Shown here piece by piece: positions 1 through 11,561 of a DNA stretch of 52,754 bases. The first letter of the stretch is position 1. Every line of letters begins with the position of its first letter. The notes under the pieces are model-generated. The model saw only the letters and a program-made list of their open reading frames with translations, was not told the DNA's origin and made no database searches. The DNA lies in NCBI GenBank assembly GCA_947259875.1, contig CAMYNX010000010.1, positions 1 to 52,754 of the forward strand, given 5' to 3'. The translations under genes were made by a program, and so were the position numbers. The stretch is from an uncultured Gammaproteobacteria bacterium (GTDB lineage: Bacteria; Pseudomonadota; Gammaproteobacteria; Arenicellales; JAANXG01).

Positions 1-17
1 GTTCCTTCCTCTCTCAA

Positions 18-1511
<1,494 letters not shown>

Positions 1512-2372
1512 TCAAACTGCGGCTGCGCCGCCGACGATCTCGGAGATCTCCTGCGTGATCGCCGCCTGGCGCGCCTTGTTATAGGCCAACTGTAACTCAT
1601 CAATCAGATTGCCTGCATTATCCGAGGCGGCCTTCATCGCCACCATGCGCGCAGCCTGCTCGCATGCCAGGTTTTCGACTACGCCTTGATAGATCAGTGA
1701 CTCGATGTATCGCGTCAATAGCACGTCCAGCACGTCTTTGGAATCGGGTTCGTACAGATAGTCCCAGTGGTGTCGTAGCTCTGCCTCGTCGCTCGGCGGC
1801 AACGGCAAAAGTTGCAGAATCACCGGTTTCTGGATCATGGTGTTGACGAAATCATTGTGCAGCAGGAATAACCGGTCGAGCTTGCCGTCCTCGTAGGCGT
1901 CCAACATCACCTTGATCGCTCCGATCAAATCCGTTACTGCAGGCGCGTCGCCAAGATGCGAGGCCTCGGAGATGATGTTGCCGCCCAAACGCTTGAAAAA
2001 TCCCAGCGCCTTGGTCCCGATGGTGGCGAGATCAATTTCGGCACCTTTGTTCCGCCATTCCTCCATTGTCGACACTGTGGCGCGGAATAGATTGACGTTT
2101 AATCCGCCGCACAATCCCCGGTCGGTGGAAACGATCACGAGTCCGACCCTTTTTGCCTTACGCTCAATAACGAAGGGATGCTTATATTCTGGATGAGCGT
2201 GGGCTAGGTGCGCGACGACATTGCGAATTTTTTGTGCGTATGGCCGCGCAGCCTGCATGCGCTCCTGTGCCCTGCGCATCTTGCTCGCGGCGACCATTTC
2301 CATGGCCTTGGTGATTTTCTGAGTATTTTGAATACTCTTGATCTTAGTGCGAATTTCTTTGGCGCCGGCCAT
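1512..2372 (-). CDS. atpG: F1 ATP synthase subunit gamma
   Basis: Central rotor shaft of F1, coupling c-ring rotation to conformational change in the alpha3beta3 head. The 286-residue protein opens with the typical N-terminal helix ([20 protein letters not shown]) followed by [14 protein letters not shown], and closes with the matching C-terminal helix ([20 protein letters not shown]). Both form the coiled coil inside the head. It sits between atpA and atpD in the standard order. The gap to atpD is 114 bases, longer than other gaps in the operon, and I see no promoter or terminator in it. Confidence 0.98.
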   Translation of the reverse strand: MAGAKEIRTKIKSIQNTQKITKAMEMVAASKMRRAQERMQAARPYAQKIRNVVAHLAHAHPEYKHPFVIERKAKRVGLVIVSTDRGLCGGLNVNLFRATVSTMEEWRNKGAEIDLATIGTKALGFFKRLGGNIISEASHLGDAPAVTDLIGAIKVMLDAYEDGKLDRLFLLHNDFVNTMIQKPVILQLLPLPPSDEAELRHHWDYLYEPDSKDVLDVLLTRYIESLIYQGVVENLACEQAARMVAMKAASDNAGNLIDELQLAYNKARQAAITQEISEIVGGAAAV

Positions 2373-2425
2373 GTTTTCTTCCGCTACGAGTGCTTGTTAA
2401 TAAACCGATACCGCAACGCCCTGGC

Positions 2426-3973
2426 CTACCAGGAGCCGTGGTCCTTAAACGCCTTCAGCGCGTCGTGCAGCCCCTGCTCAACGTCTTCGCTGAATTCCTT
2501 GGTATTGTTCATGGTCTCCAGCAAGCCTGCATGCTCGGCCTTAATGTGGGCGTGTAGCGCCGATTCAAAATCGACCACCTTGTCGACATCGATATCATCC
2601 ACATAGCCTTCATTGACAGCAAACAAAGCTACCGCCATCTCGGCTACGGACAACGGTGAATATTGCTTTTGCTTCATCAACTCGGTCACCCGTTGGCCGC
2701 GCTCGAGCTGTTTGCGGGTGGCCTCGTCCAGGTCCGATGCAAACTGCGAGAAGGCCGCCAGCTCACGGTATTGGGCCAGCGCCAGACGTACACCCCCGCC
2801 GAGTTTTTTGATCAGGTTGGTTTGCGCTGCGCCGCCAACCCGGGATACCGACAGGCCGGCGTTGATGGCCGGGCGGATCCCGGCATTGAACAAGTCCGAC
2901 TCCAGATAGATCTGACCATCGGTAATTGAGATGACATTGGTGGGCACAAACGCTGAAACATCTCCCGCTTGCGTCTCGATGATAGGCAATGCGGTCAACG
3001 ACCCCGTCCTGCCGGTCACTTCACCACCGGTCGCCTTTTCCACATACTCCGGGTTGACTCGGGCGGCGCGCTCGAGCAGGCGCGAGTGCAAATAGAAGAC
3101 GTCACCGGGATAGGCCTCGCGACCGGGTGGCCGGCGCAACAATAACGACACTTGGCGATAAGCCCACGCCTGTTTGGTGAGATCATCATAGATAATCAGT
3201 GCATCTTGGCCTCTATCGCGGAAGTACTCGCCCATGGCGCATCCGGAATAAGGGGCGATATATTGCATCGCCGCGGACTCGGAAGCTGCTGCTGCGACCA
3301 CGATGGTGTGGTCCATCGCGCCATGCTCTTCCAGTTTGTGTACGACATTGGCAATGGACGACGCCTTCTGACCCACCGCGACGTAGATACAGACGAGGTC
3401 TTTGCCTTTCTGATTAATAATGGTGTCAATGGCTACCGCGGTCTTGCCCGTTTGCCGGTCACCGATAATCAGCTCTCGCTGTCCGCGGCCGATCGGCACC
3501 ATCGAGTCAATGGATTTCAGCCCCGTCTGGACCGGCTCGTTGACCGACTGCCGCGTAATCACTCCCGGCGCGACTTTTTCAATGGGTGACGTAGCCTGGG
3601 TTTCGATCGGTCCTTTAGCGTCAACGGGAGCCCCGAGCGAATCCACCACGCGGCCCATTAGACCTTCGCCCACCGGCACTTCAAGAATGCGGCCGGTGCA
3701 TTTCACGGTGTCGCCCTCGCAGATGTGCTCATAATCGCCCAATATCACTGCACCGACCGAGTCCCGCTCGAGATTCAGCGCCAGACCAAAGGTTTCACCG
3801 GGGAACTCCAGCATTTCCCCCTGCATCGCGTCGGCAAGGCCGTGAATTCGGGTGATGCCGTCGGTGAGACTGACAACCGTACCTTCGGTGCGCGCTTCGG
3901 CAACCGTCTCAAAACTCTTTATCCGCTCTTTGATCAGTTCGCTGATTTCGGATGGATTCAGCTGGGTCGTCAT
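2426..3973 (-). CDS. atpA: F1 ATP synthase subunit alpha
   Basis: Non-catalytic nucleotide-binding subunit of F1, alternating with beta in the hexamer. It is 515 residues, close to the family norm of about 513. The P-loop GDRQTGKT is at 171-178, and the C-terminal part contains the conserved [18 protein letters not shown] segment carrying the arginine finger used at the beta site. N-terminal residues ([19 protein letters not shown]) form the delta-binding region. It is located between atpH (44 bases upstream) and atpG (53 bases downstream) in the canonical order. Confidence 0.99.
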   Translation of the reverse strand: MTTQLNPSEISELIKERIKSFETVAEARTEGTVVSLTDGITRIHGLADAMQGEMLEFPGETFGLALNLERDSVGAVILGDYEHICEGDTVKCTGRILEVPVGEGLMGRVVDSLGAPVDAKGPIETQATSPIEKVAPGVITRQSVNEPVQTGLKSIDSMVPIGRGQRELIIGDRQTGKTAVAIDTIINQKGKDLVCIYVAVGQKASSIANVVHKLEEHGAMDHTIVVAAAASESAAMQYIAPYSGCAMGEYFRDRGQDALIIYDDLTKQAWAYRQVSLLLRRPPGREAYPGDVFYLHSRLLERAARVNPEYVEKATGGEVTGRTGSLTALPIIETQAGDVSAFVPTNVISITDGQIYLESDLFNAGIRPAINAGLSVSRVGGAAQTNLIKKLGGGVRLALAQYRELAAFSQFASDLDEATRKQLERGQRVTELMKQKQYSPLSVAEMAVALFAVNEGYVDDIDVDKVVDFESALHAHIKAEHAGLLETMNNTKEFSEDVEQGLHDALKAFKDHGSW

Positions 3974-4017
3974 AACTGTTCCTCAAAATTTAATGGGTAC
4001 TGGTTACCCAGTGTTTG

Positions 4018-4554
4018 TCAACGTGCCAGGTTGGCGGCCAGTTTTTGCAGGCGGCCTTTCGCCGAGGCGTCGATCACCATATCCCCCGCACGCAGGACCG
4101 CGCCGCCAATCAGCGCCGCGTCCTCAGTCACCTGCAGGCTCACCTCCCGGCCCAGTCGCTGAGACAGGGATTCGGTGATCTGCAACCGTTGGGCATCGGT
4201 TACCGGCTGCGCGGTGATCAGTTCGGCCTCAATCGTGCCCTCGGCATCTGCCCGCATCGTCTCGAATTGACTGGCCATATTCGGCAAGCTAAACACCCGG
4301 CCATTAGCGATAATCAGGCGCACCAAGCTCTTGGCTTGGGCAAACAACTTGTCACCACAGATGTCTTCAAAAAGCTGTGCCAGGGCAGTGCGGTCGATGC
4401 GCGGGTTTTGCACCAATTCCCGGATTTGAGAATTCGCCGCCAGCGCCGCTAACAACGCCAACGCGTCCGACCAAGACTGATAGTCATTGGTGTCCTTGGC
4501 CAGCTCAAAAACCGCTTGCGCATAGGGACGGGCGATGGTGTGGTATTCACTCAC
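4018..4554 (-). CDS. atpH: ATP synthase subunit delta
   Basis: Peripheral-stalk subunit that caps F1 and holds it to the b-subunit dimer. The 178-residue protein has the OSCP/delta pattern: an N-terminal helical domain (ARPYAQAVFELAKDTNDYQS) and a C-terminal part ending RAGDMVIDASAKGRLQKLAA, a well conserved stretch in this family. Its ATG lies 12 bases after the stop of atpF, so the two are probably translated from one message. Length and position match other gammaproteobacterial atp operons. Confidence 0.97.
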   Translation of the reverse strand: MSEYHTIARPYAQAVFELAKDTNDYQSWSDALALLAALAANSQIRELVQNPRIDRTALAQLFEDICGDKLFAQAKSLVRLIIANGRVFSLPNMASQFETMRADAEGTIEAELITAQPVTDAQRLQITESLSQRLGREVSLQVTEDAALIGGAVLRAGDMVIDASAKGRLQKLAANLAR

Positions 4555-4566
4555 GGTGGCGCTCGA

Positions 4567-5037
4567 CTATAGTTGCGTTGCCAATTCGTCGAGCATCTGG
4601 GCGTGCGCAGCTGTGTCAATCTCTTTCCCCAATATCTGTTCGGCACCGGCCGTGGCCAAAGCGGCAACCTCGGTTCGTAGCGCCTCCCGCGCCCGCTGCG
4701 CCTCCTGCTCAATCTCGGCGTAGGCCGCAGTGATAATCCTTTCGCCTTCCAGTTTCGCGTCGGTTTTCGCCTGCTCGACGATCTCCGCTCCGCGTTTCTC
4801 GGCGCTCGCTATCACTTCCACGGCTTTGCCCTTGGCCTCTTTGATCACCTCGGTGGCGCGTTGCTTACCAAGCTCGCGCTCCCTCTTACCGCGTTCCGCG
4901 GCGGCTAATCCATCGGCAATGGTTTTTTTCCGCTGCTCCAGCGCGTTCATGATCGGAGGCCATATATATTTCATACAGAACCAGACGAATACCATAAAAG
5001 CAATCGACTGCCCGATCAGGGTCATATTGATATTCAT
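4567..5037 (-). CDS. atpF: ATP synthase subunit b
   Basis: Peripheral-stalk subunit: one N-terminal transmembrane helix anchors a long cytoplasmic coiled coil. At 156 residues it has the normal length. The N-terminus MNINMTLIGQSIAFMVFVWF is the membrane segment, followed by KYIWPPI and a charged helix rich in Glu, Lys and Ala to the end (QMLDELATQL). A good ribosome binding site, TAGGAG, precedes the ATG at 5037. A single copy is present, so b would be a homodimer. Confidence 0.98.
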   Translation of the reverse strand: MNINMTLIGQSIAFMVFVWFCMKYIWPPIMNALEQRKKTIADGLAAAERGKRERELGKQRATEVIKEAKGKAVEVIASAEKRGAEIVEQAKTDAKLEGERIITAAYAEIEQEAQRAREALRTEVAALATAGAEQILGKEIDTAAHAQMLDELATQL

Positions 5038-5075
5038 GGCCGGCTCCTATAGCTCAAAACAATAAATCGCCTTGT

Positions 5076-6579
<1,504 letters not shown>

Positions 6580-6604
6580 GCGCGGGCCCAATCGAAGCCC
6601 CGAT

Positions 6605-6640
6605 CAAAAACGAAAACACGGCCTTCAAGGCCGTTTCGTT
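6605..6640 (-). terminator. Intrinsic terminator of parAB
   Basis: On the minus strand, an 8-bp perfect stem ACGGCCTT/AAGGCCGT with a one-base loop (6618-6634) is followed by a T-rich run (rc of 6605-6614). It lies after the parB stop (6776) and before atpI, so it would end the parAB message and separate it from the atp operon. Confidence 0.75.
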
Positions 6641-6709
6641 GCGAGGCTTTGGGGCCAACAATAGACCCCCTCCGCGAGTTTAGCTGCACTGCAGCAAAGC
6701 CGAAGAAGT

Positions 6710-6736
6710 TTAATAGACTAGGCATGGGACGGTCAA
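6710..6736 (-). promoter_or_regulatory. Weak candidate promoter ahead of the atp operon
   Basis: On the minus strand, TTGACC (rc of 6731-6736) is followed after 15 bases by TATTAA (rc of 6710-6715). The spacer is short, and the parAB terminator lies between this and atpI, so its use for atpI is doubtful. It is listed only as the best match in the gap. Confidence 0.2.
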
Positions 6737-6775
6737 TATAGGACGATCGGGCGGGAGATGGTATCCGTTGGTTCG

Positions 6776-7636
6776 TTACTTGATATGGTCCAGTATCCCA
6801 TCGAGCTGTTCCAGGCTGTGATACTGGATCACCACCTGCCCTTTGCCACTGCGGTCTCGAATCGACACCTTGGCCGCGAGCCGGTCTGACAACTGCTGCT
6901 GCAAGCGCCTAATGTCGGCGCCGGGTTTGTTTTCCGTCGGTTTGCGCGCGCTGCGCTGTTGATGCCAGCGCCGCACCAGGGCCTCGGTTTGGCGCACGGA
7001 GAGGCCTTTGGCAGCCACCTCTTTCGCCGCCTTGTCCTGGTCGGTGCCAGAAAGAGCCAGTAATGCCCTCGCGTGCCCCATTTCCAGTTTTTCTTCTTCC
7101 AGCAGTTTCTTGGACAGCGGGTTGAGCGTCAGCAGGCGCAGCAGATTAGTCACCGCGGTTCGCGAGCGACCAATGGTTTCCGCGACTTGCTGGTGGGTAA
7201 GGCCAAATTCATCCAACAACCGTTGCAGCCCATTGGCCTCTTCCACAGGATTTAGGTTCTCCCTTTGTATATTTTCAATCAACGCGATAGCCAGCGCTGC
7301 ATCGTCGGGGATAGCGCGGATCACCACCGGCACGGATTCCAGTCCCGCGAGTTGCGCCGCCCGCCAGCGCCGCTCACCAGCGATGATTTCATAGCTCTCC
7401 CCGGTCAACGGGCGAACCACAACCGGTTGTAACACCCCCTGGGCCTTGATCGACTGCGCGAGTTCATCAAGTGCCGCTTTATTCATGTGCGTGCGAGGCT
7501 GGTAACGTCCGCGCTCTAACATATCGACGGGCAAGTTACGAAGCTCTACCTCCCCGTGTTCGCCGCTGGCATCTGTGAAATCGCCCAGTAGCGCATCCAG
7601 ACCCCGTCCAAGTCGTTTCTTCTTTGCTGTGCTCAT
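6776..7636 (-). CDS. parB: Chromosome partitioning protein ParB
   Basis: CTP-dependent clamp that loads at parS and spreads along DNA to organise the origin for segregation. The 286-residue protein has a basic N-terminal ParA-interacting segment (KKKRLGRGLDALLG), the CTP-binding GERRWRA motif, ENIQRENLNP, a helix-turn-helix for parS (LTHQQVAETIGRSRTAVTNL), and a C-terminal dimerisation domain ending QLDGILDHIK. Its start overlaps the parA stop by four bases, typical of coupled translation. Two parS sites matching its likely target lie at 24198-24244 in this window. Confidence 0.97.
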   Translation of the reverse strand: MSTAKKKRLGRGLDALLGDFTDASGEHGEVELRNLPVDMLERGRYQPRTHMNKAALDELAQSIKAQGVLQPVVVRPLTGESYEIIAGERRWRAAQLAGLESVPVVIRAIPDDAALAIALIENIQRENLNPVEEANGLQRLLDEFGLTHQQVAETIGRSRTAVTNLLRLLTLNPLSKKLLEEEKLEMGHARALLALSGTDQDKAAKEVAAKGLSVRQTEALVRRWHQQRSARKPTENKPGADIRRLQQQLSDRLAAKVSIRDRSGKGQVVIQYHSLEQLDGILDHIK

Positions 7637-8403
7637 GCTGCTTCATCCCGTCTAATGATCTCGCCAGCGAGCTCCAGGTAGGCCTGGGCCCCCTTAGAAC
7701 TCTTGTCATAATAAAGCACCGGTTTCCCGTAGCTTGGCGCTTCCGCCAAGCGCACGTTGCGGGGAATGATAGTACGATAGACTTTGTCTCCGAAATGTTG
7801 TTGCAACTGCTCGGATACCTCATTAGCTAGGGTATTGCGACCATCGAACATGGTTCGAAGCAGGCCCTCAATGCGCAAACGAGGATTCAGCATCTGGCGG
7901 ATCTTGCGAATTGTGTTTACCAGTGCCGTCAACCCCTCGAGCGCGAAGTACTCACATTGCATCGGGATGATTACCGTATCCGCCGCTACCAGGGCATTGA
8001 TCGTCAATATATTCAGGGCGGGGGGACAATCGATCAAGATGTAGTCGTAGTCGTCTCGAACCTGTTCTAGCGCTATGCGTAAGCGTAACTCGCGGCCGAT
8101 TTCGTTGACCAGCTCCACTTGCGCTCCCGCGAGATCCCCGTTCGCGGGGATGAGATCGTATCCAGCCTGTGACGAGATCTGCACCTCGACAATCTCTGCG
8201 TTCTGCAGCAGTAGATCATAAATGGATTTCTTGATCGACTCCTTGTCAACACCGCTGCCCACCGTTGTGTTCGCTTGCGGGTCGATGTCGACCAACATGA
8301 CGGCGCGCTGTGCGTCCGCCGCCAGGGACGCAGCTAGATTAATACCGGTGGTGGTCTTACCCACGCCACCTTTTTGATTGGCGACTGCGACGATTTTCCC
8401 CAT
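7633..8403 (-). CDS. parA: Chromosome partitioning ATPase ParA (Soj)
   Basis: ATPase that forms the nucleoid gradient moving ParB-parS complexes apart. I place the start at the ATG at 8403, giving 256 residues beginning MGKIVAVANQKGGVGKTTT, which holds the deviant Walker A with its signature Lys. A TTG at 8436 would add 11 residues unlike the family. Other motifs: VMLVDIDPQANTT (A'), YILIDCPPALN (Walker B). The start lies 47 bases inside the end of rsmG, in another frame. It overlaps parB by four bases at the other end. Confidence 0.96.
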   Translation of the reverse strand: MGKIVAVANQKGGVGKTTTGINLAASLAADAQRAVMLVDIDPQANTTVGSGVDKESIKKSIYDLLLQNAEIVEVQISSQAGYDLIPANGDLAGAQVELVNEIGRELRLRIALEQVRDDYDYILIDCPPALNILTINALVAADTVIIPMQCEYFALEGLTALVNTIRKIRQMLNPRLRIEGLLRTMFDGRNTLANEVSEQLQQHFGDKVYRTIIPRNVRLAEAPSYGKPVLYYDKSSKGAQAYLELAGEIIRRDEAA

Positions 8404-9088
8404 GGTTGGTAATTGGACCCTTTGTTGGGCTGTCAACCCTTGTCTCGGCCTTGCCCTCGAACATAGGGCGTAAAATCACTAGATGACGAGTAGCGCCAAG
8501 GAGCGGAACTCGCAATGGTATGACATCAACCACCTCGATGGTGTTTATTGGCAGCTGATTGAGTTCGCGCTGCGGATCCCTGCCCTTCAGCGCCAATATC
8601 GTCCCGCCCGTCCGACACAGGTGGCCCGCCGCCGTCAGCAGTTTTGGCAGTGCTCCAAACGCACGTGCGACTAGCGTATCAAATTTCTTTTCGGGCCGGT
8701 ATTGCTCGGCCCGTTGGTGCACAATATCAACATTGCCCAGGCCGAGTACATTGACTGCCTGGATGAGAAACTGGATGCACTTGCGGCGGCTGTCCAACAG
8801 CGAAACCGAAATATCTGGGTGAGCGATCGCTAATGGGATTCCCGGCAATCCCGCGCCGGTGCCAACGTCGAGCACCCGTGAGCCGTGAAGATAGGGGGAA
8901 ATCACCAGGCTGTCCAATAAATGCCAGGGAACCATTGCCTGGGGGTCGCGAATGGCGGTCAGGTTGTAGCTACTATTCCATTGTTCAAGAAGGTCTAGGT
9001 ACTGAATAAGCTTGGCCTGGGACAGCTGGCCAAGATTAAGCCCGAGTGCCACCAGTCCGGTTTTTAGCGCCCCTTCCCTAGCCCGCAT
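8357..9088 (-). CDS. rsmG: 16S rRNA m7G527 methyltransferase RsmG (GidB)
   Basis: Methylates N7 of G527 in 16S rRNA using S-adenosylmethionine. The SAM-binding glycine loop VLDVGTGAGLPG is at residues 72-83; YNLTAIRDP and the HLLDSL segment precede it as in the family. At 243 residues it is about 35 longer than E. coli RsmG. The excess is a polar C-terminal tail after HLVILRP, the last part of which overlaps parA. The ATG at 9088 lies in the right end of a dispersed repeat (9076-9125), so the repeat seems to supply the start codon. mnmG, its usual neighbour, is separated from it by three other genes. Confidence 0.95.
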   Translation of the reverse strand: MRAREGALKTGLVALGLNLGQLSQAKLIQYLDLLEQWNSSYNLTAIRDPQAMVPWHLLDSLVISPYLHGSRVLDVGTGAGLPGIPLAIAHPDISVSLLDSRRKCIQFLIQAVNVLGLGNVDIVHQRAEQYRPEKKFDTLVARAFGALPKLLTAAGHLCRTGGTILALKGRDPQRELNQLPINTIEVVDVIPLRVPLLGATRHLVILRPMFEGKAETRVDSPTKGPITNHGENRRSRQSKRWRG

Positions 9089-9125
9089 ATTGCACCAAGG
9101 ATCCCGGATGATGGCGCAGGACTCG
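9076..9125 (-). repeat. Dispersed repeat, copy D (right end, abuts rsmG start)
   Basis: On the minus strand this reads through GAGTCCTGCGCCATCATCC and ends GTGCAATATGCGGGCTAGG. The same right end occurs at 44235 (copy C), and similar ones at 30936 (A), 31546 (B) and 43900 (E). Only about 50 bases of the right end are recognisable. The ATG in AATATGCGG is the rsmG start codon. Confidence 0.75.
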
Positions 9126-9171
9126 GGTCGCGGCGCGTCTTACCGATACCGGCATCTGCAAACAGCGCCGG

Positions 9172-9630
9172 TCACGGTTTTGATGTTGCCTTATCCGTGA
9201 GCTTCCCCAGGGCCCCTGTCATTTTTTGGAGGACCTCGCCACGGTCATGAATCTGATGGCGGCCGGCCAAATAGCTCGGATCGTTGTAGGCGACCCAAAC
9301 CCGGCCTTGCTCGTCTTTCCACGCCAGCACCTTCATCGGAAGATCGATCCCCACCGCCTGGTTGCTGTGCATCAACGCGGTGCCCATCTTGGGGTTTCCG
9401 AAGATCAATACTTGGGTAGGGCGCAAGTTCAGTTGCATTTTGGCGGCGCCGGCACTGTGATCGATACGGGTAAAAATCGTCAGGCCTTTTTCCTTCAGCA
9501 CCCGCTCCAGGCGGTCCAAGGTTTCATCTACGCTGTAGGCGCTTGGTTTAACGACCAGGCCCTTGTCCGCAGCGGCGGAAGTGGTAATCATCAACAATAT
9601 GGAGCACGTTAATAAAAGTTTTGCGCGCAT
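9172..9630 (-). CDS. DUF302-family secreted protein
   Basis: A 152-residue protein with an N-terminal signal peptide (LLLTCSILLMITTSAAA, cleavage probably after about residue 21), so it should act in the periplasm. The mature part fits the DUF302 pattern: SVDETLDRLERVLKEKGLT, FTRIDHSAGA, LIFGNPKMGTALMHSNQAVG, DLPMKVLAWKDEQG and VWVAYNDPSYLAGRH. The family's biochemical role is not established, though such proteins often sit near redox or sulfur genes. It lies alone between rsmG (83 bases downstream) and the phosphatase gene. I cannot give a substrate. Confidence 0.85.
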   Translation of the reverse strand: MRAKLLLTCSILLMITTSAAADKGLVVKPSAYSVDETLDRLERVLKEKGLTIFTRIDHSAGAAKMQLNLRPTQVLIFGNPKMGTALMHSNQAVGIDLPMKVLAWKDEQGRVWVAYNDPSYLAGRHQIHDRGEVLQKMTGALGKLTDKATSKP

Positions 9631-9848
9631 ATGAAAGACCCCTTTGGTTATTTACAATTACGATATTGTCTCCCGAGAAATGCCCCCGGAAGCCTAGCCG
9701 CCAAGTTTAGAGAAACCCGCGGCAGCATATTTCACCACCGATCAGCCAGAATTGATCAAGCGTCACCCTGGTTCAACCTTGCCTCGACCACGCTGCACGC
9801 AGTGTCGCGGCGGATGGTGAGTCGCTCGCGAACAGGCCATGGTTTTGT

Positions 9849-10679
9849 TCAACTGCTGGTGAACCATTCCGCGAGCTTGGTTTGCCATGAGCTTGGCGTG
9901 GTGAACGGTTGTGTGATGCGCACCAATATAATCGATATGTTGTCGATCCCGCCCTTGCTATTAGCCAGCTCCACGAGTCTGACCGCCAACGTTTTAAGGT
10001 TCTCATCCCGTCGTTCGAGCGCCGCGGCGATCCCTGGATCGTCAACCAGGTCTGTCAGGCCGTCCGAGCACAACAGGTATATATCCTGCGATTGGACTTT
10101 GTATTCACCGAGATCGACCTCAACATCCGCCGCGATTCCCAATGCTCGTGTCACCAGGTTCTTGTCCGTGGAAGCCCGAGCTTGTTCCGGTGTATACAGC
10201 CCGCTATTGAGGTACTCTTGAACTACCGTGTGATCTACGGTCAGCTGCTCCAGCTTTCCGTCCCGCCAACGATATCCACGCGAGTCTCCGACATGGGCGA
10301 TAGTCACGCGATTATCATAGAACAGGGTTGCCACCGCCGTGGTGCCCATGCCGTCAAACTCGGGATCTTCGTGCGCAGCCTTATAGATGATTTCATTAGC
10401 CAGGGCGATGGCGTCACGCATCACCAGGGACTCATATCGGTAACCGGTTGCCTGGTCGGTCTGTCCGCGCACCAACGTCTCCAGGGCGCTGCGGATTTCG
10501 CGGTAGATAGCCGTGGTGGCAATCGCGCTGGCCACCTCGCCCGCCTTATAGCCGCCCATCCCGTCCGCCAACACCGCCAGCCCGATGTCGATGTCTTCCG
10601 CAGTGCTGTCTTCGTTGTGCTGCCGCACTCTGCCGGTATCGGAGGCAACCGCTATCTCTATGGCTTCCCTTAGGATCAT
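9849..10679 (-). CDS. PP2C-type serine/threonine protein phosphatase
   Basis: Metal-dependent protein phosphatase, probably reversing the kinase encoded just upstream. From the ATG at 10679 it is 276 residues. The PP2C metal-binding motifs are all present: VRQHNED near residue 20, LADGMGG near 38-43, AHVGDSRGYR, CSDGLTDLV and GGIDNISIILVR. There is no transmembrane segment, so it is cytoplasmic. The ATG overlaps the kinase stop as ATGA, a sign of coupled translation. A start 30 bases further up would overlap the kinase more deeply and adds residues unlike the family. No type VI secretion genes are nearby, so a T6SS role is not supported. Confidence 0.93.
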   Translation of the reverse strand: MILREAIEIAVASDTGRVRQHNEDSTAEDIDIGLAVLADGMGGYKAGEVASAIATTAIYREIRSALETLVRGQTDQATGYRYESLVMRDAIALANEIIYKAAHEDPEFDGMGTTAVATLFYDNRVTIAHVGDSRGYRWRDGKLEQLTVDHTVVQEYLNSGLYTPEQARASTDKNLVTRALGIAADVEVDLGEYKVQSQDIYLLCSDGLTDLVDDPGIAAALERRDENLKTLAVRLVELANSKGGIDNISIILVRITQPFTTPSSWQTKLAEWFTSS

Positions 10680-11515
10680 TGCAAGGTATTCAGAATCACG
10701 TCCGAGCAAGGTATCAGATCCTCGAGAAATTCTTCACAGGACTGATAGCGGTCTTGGGGTTGTTTTTGCAAAACGTTGTCCATGATTGCGCGCAAACAAA
10801 CGCCCGCACTTGCCAGATTAGGGCGCACCGCCAGTATGTCAGGTGGAGAATCTTTCTCGATCTTTCGGATTAACACCTCAAGGGAGCTGGCCTCAAACGG
10901 CACGCCGCCGGTTATTAGCTGAAACAAGGTCGCCCCCAATGCATAGATGTCGGCGCGTGCGTCCACCTGATTGCCCGTGATCTGCTCCGGGGCCATGTAA
11001 TAAGGCGTCCCTGCAAACATCTTCGTTTTTCGCTTGGCTGAACCGGTCATTATCGACAACCCAAAATCGGTAACCGTCGCTGCACCGCTGCCACGATTAT
11101 AGATTATGTTCGCCGGCTTGACATCGCGATGAATCACTCCGTGCTGGTGCGCATAGGCCAATCCTCGTGCCGCTTTAATTGTGACGCCGAAGACTTCCTC
11201 TAGGCTCAGTTGCTCTTTGGCAATGTAATAAGAAAGGTTGCGTCCCGGAAGATACTCCATCACGATATAGATGACGTCATCTGCCGCCTGGGCATCGTAC
11301 ATCTGTACTAGGTTGGGGTGCTCCAATCGAGACAATGCGCGCGCAGCCTGCAAAATTCGCTTGGCTGCTGACTCTCTGTCCACTTGCTTGGGATATTGGC
11401 GAACGAGTTGTAACACCTTTATCGCCACCTGTCCTTTATCTGGGTCATCGGCCAAATAAAGTTCGCCGGTGGCACCGGCTGCAAGTTTTTTAATTATTTT
11501 GTATTGCCCCAGCAT
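10676..11515 (-). CDS. Hanks-type serine/threonine protein kinase
   Basis: Soluble kinase of about 279 residues with the canonical elements: glycine loop AAGATGELYLA (12-22), catalytic Lys33 in VAIK, HRDVKPAN with Asp131 and Asn136, DFG at 150-152, APEQ, and DARADIYALGATLF. It has no membrane helix and no sensory C-terminal domain; it ends soon after the kinase fold. I chose ATG 11515 (MLGQYKIIKKLAAG) since the 13 extra residues up to 11554 are not conserved in such kinases. It is translationally coupled to the PP2C phosphatase downstream, so the two form a reversible phosphorylation switch. Targets cannot be read from sequence. Confidence 0.93.
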   Translation of the reverse strand: MLGQYKIIKKLAAGATGELYLADDPDKGQVAIKVLQLVRQYPKQVDRESAAKRILQAARALSRLEHPNLVQMYDAQAADDVIYIVMEYLPGRNLSYYIAKEQLSLEEVFGVTIKAARGLAYAHQHGVIHRDVKPANIIYNRGSGAATVTDFGLSIMTGSAKRKTKMFAGTPYYMAPEQITGNQVDARADIYALGATLFQLITGGVPFEASSLEVLIRKIEKDSPPDILAVRPNLASAGVCLRAIMDNVLQKQPQDRYQSCEEFLEDLIPCSDVILNTLQ

Positions 11516-11561
11516 TCTCGATGTTCTGCGAGTATTTGTTCGGGAGTCTCGCAACAGGCCA

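Noticed and set aside
9849-11515. PP2C/kinase pair as part of a type VI secretion system (PppA/PpkA)
   Set aside because: No other T6SS gene is in the window, and the kinase lacks a membrane helix and periplasmic domain.
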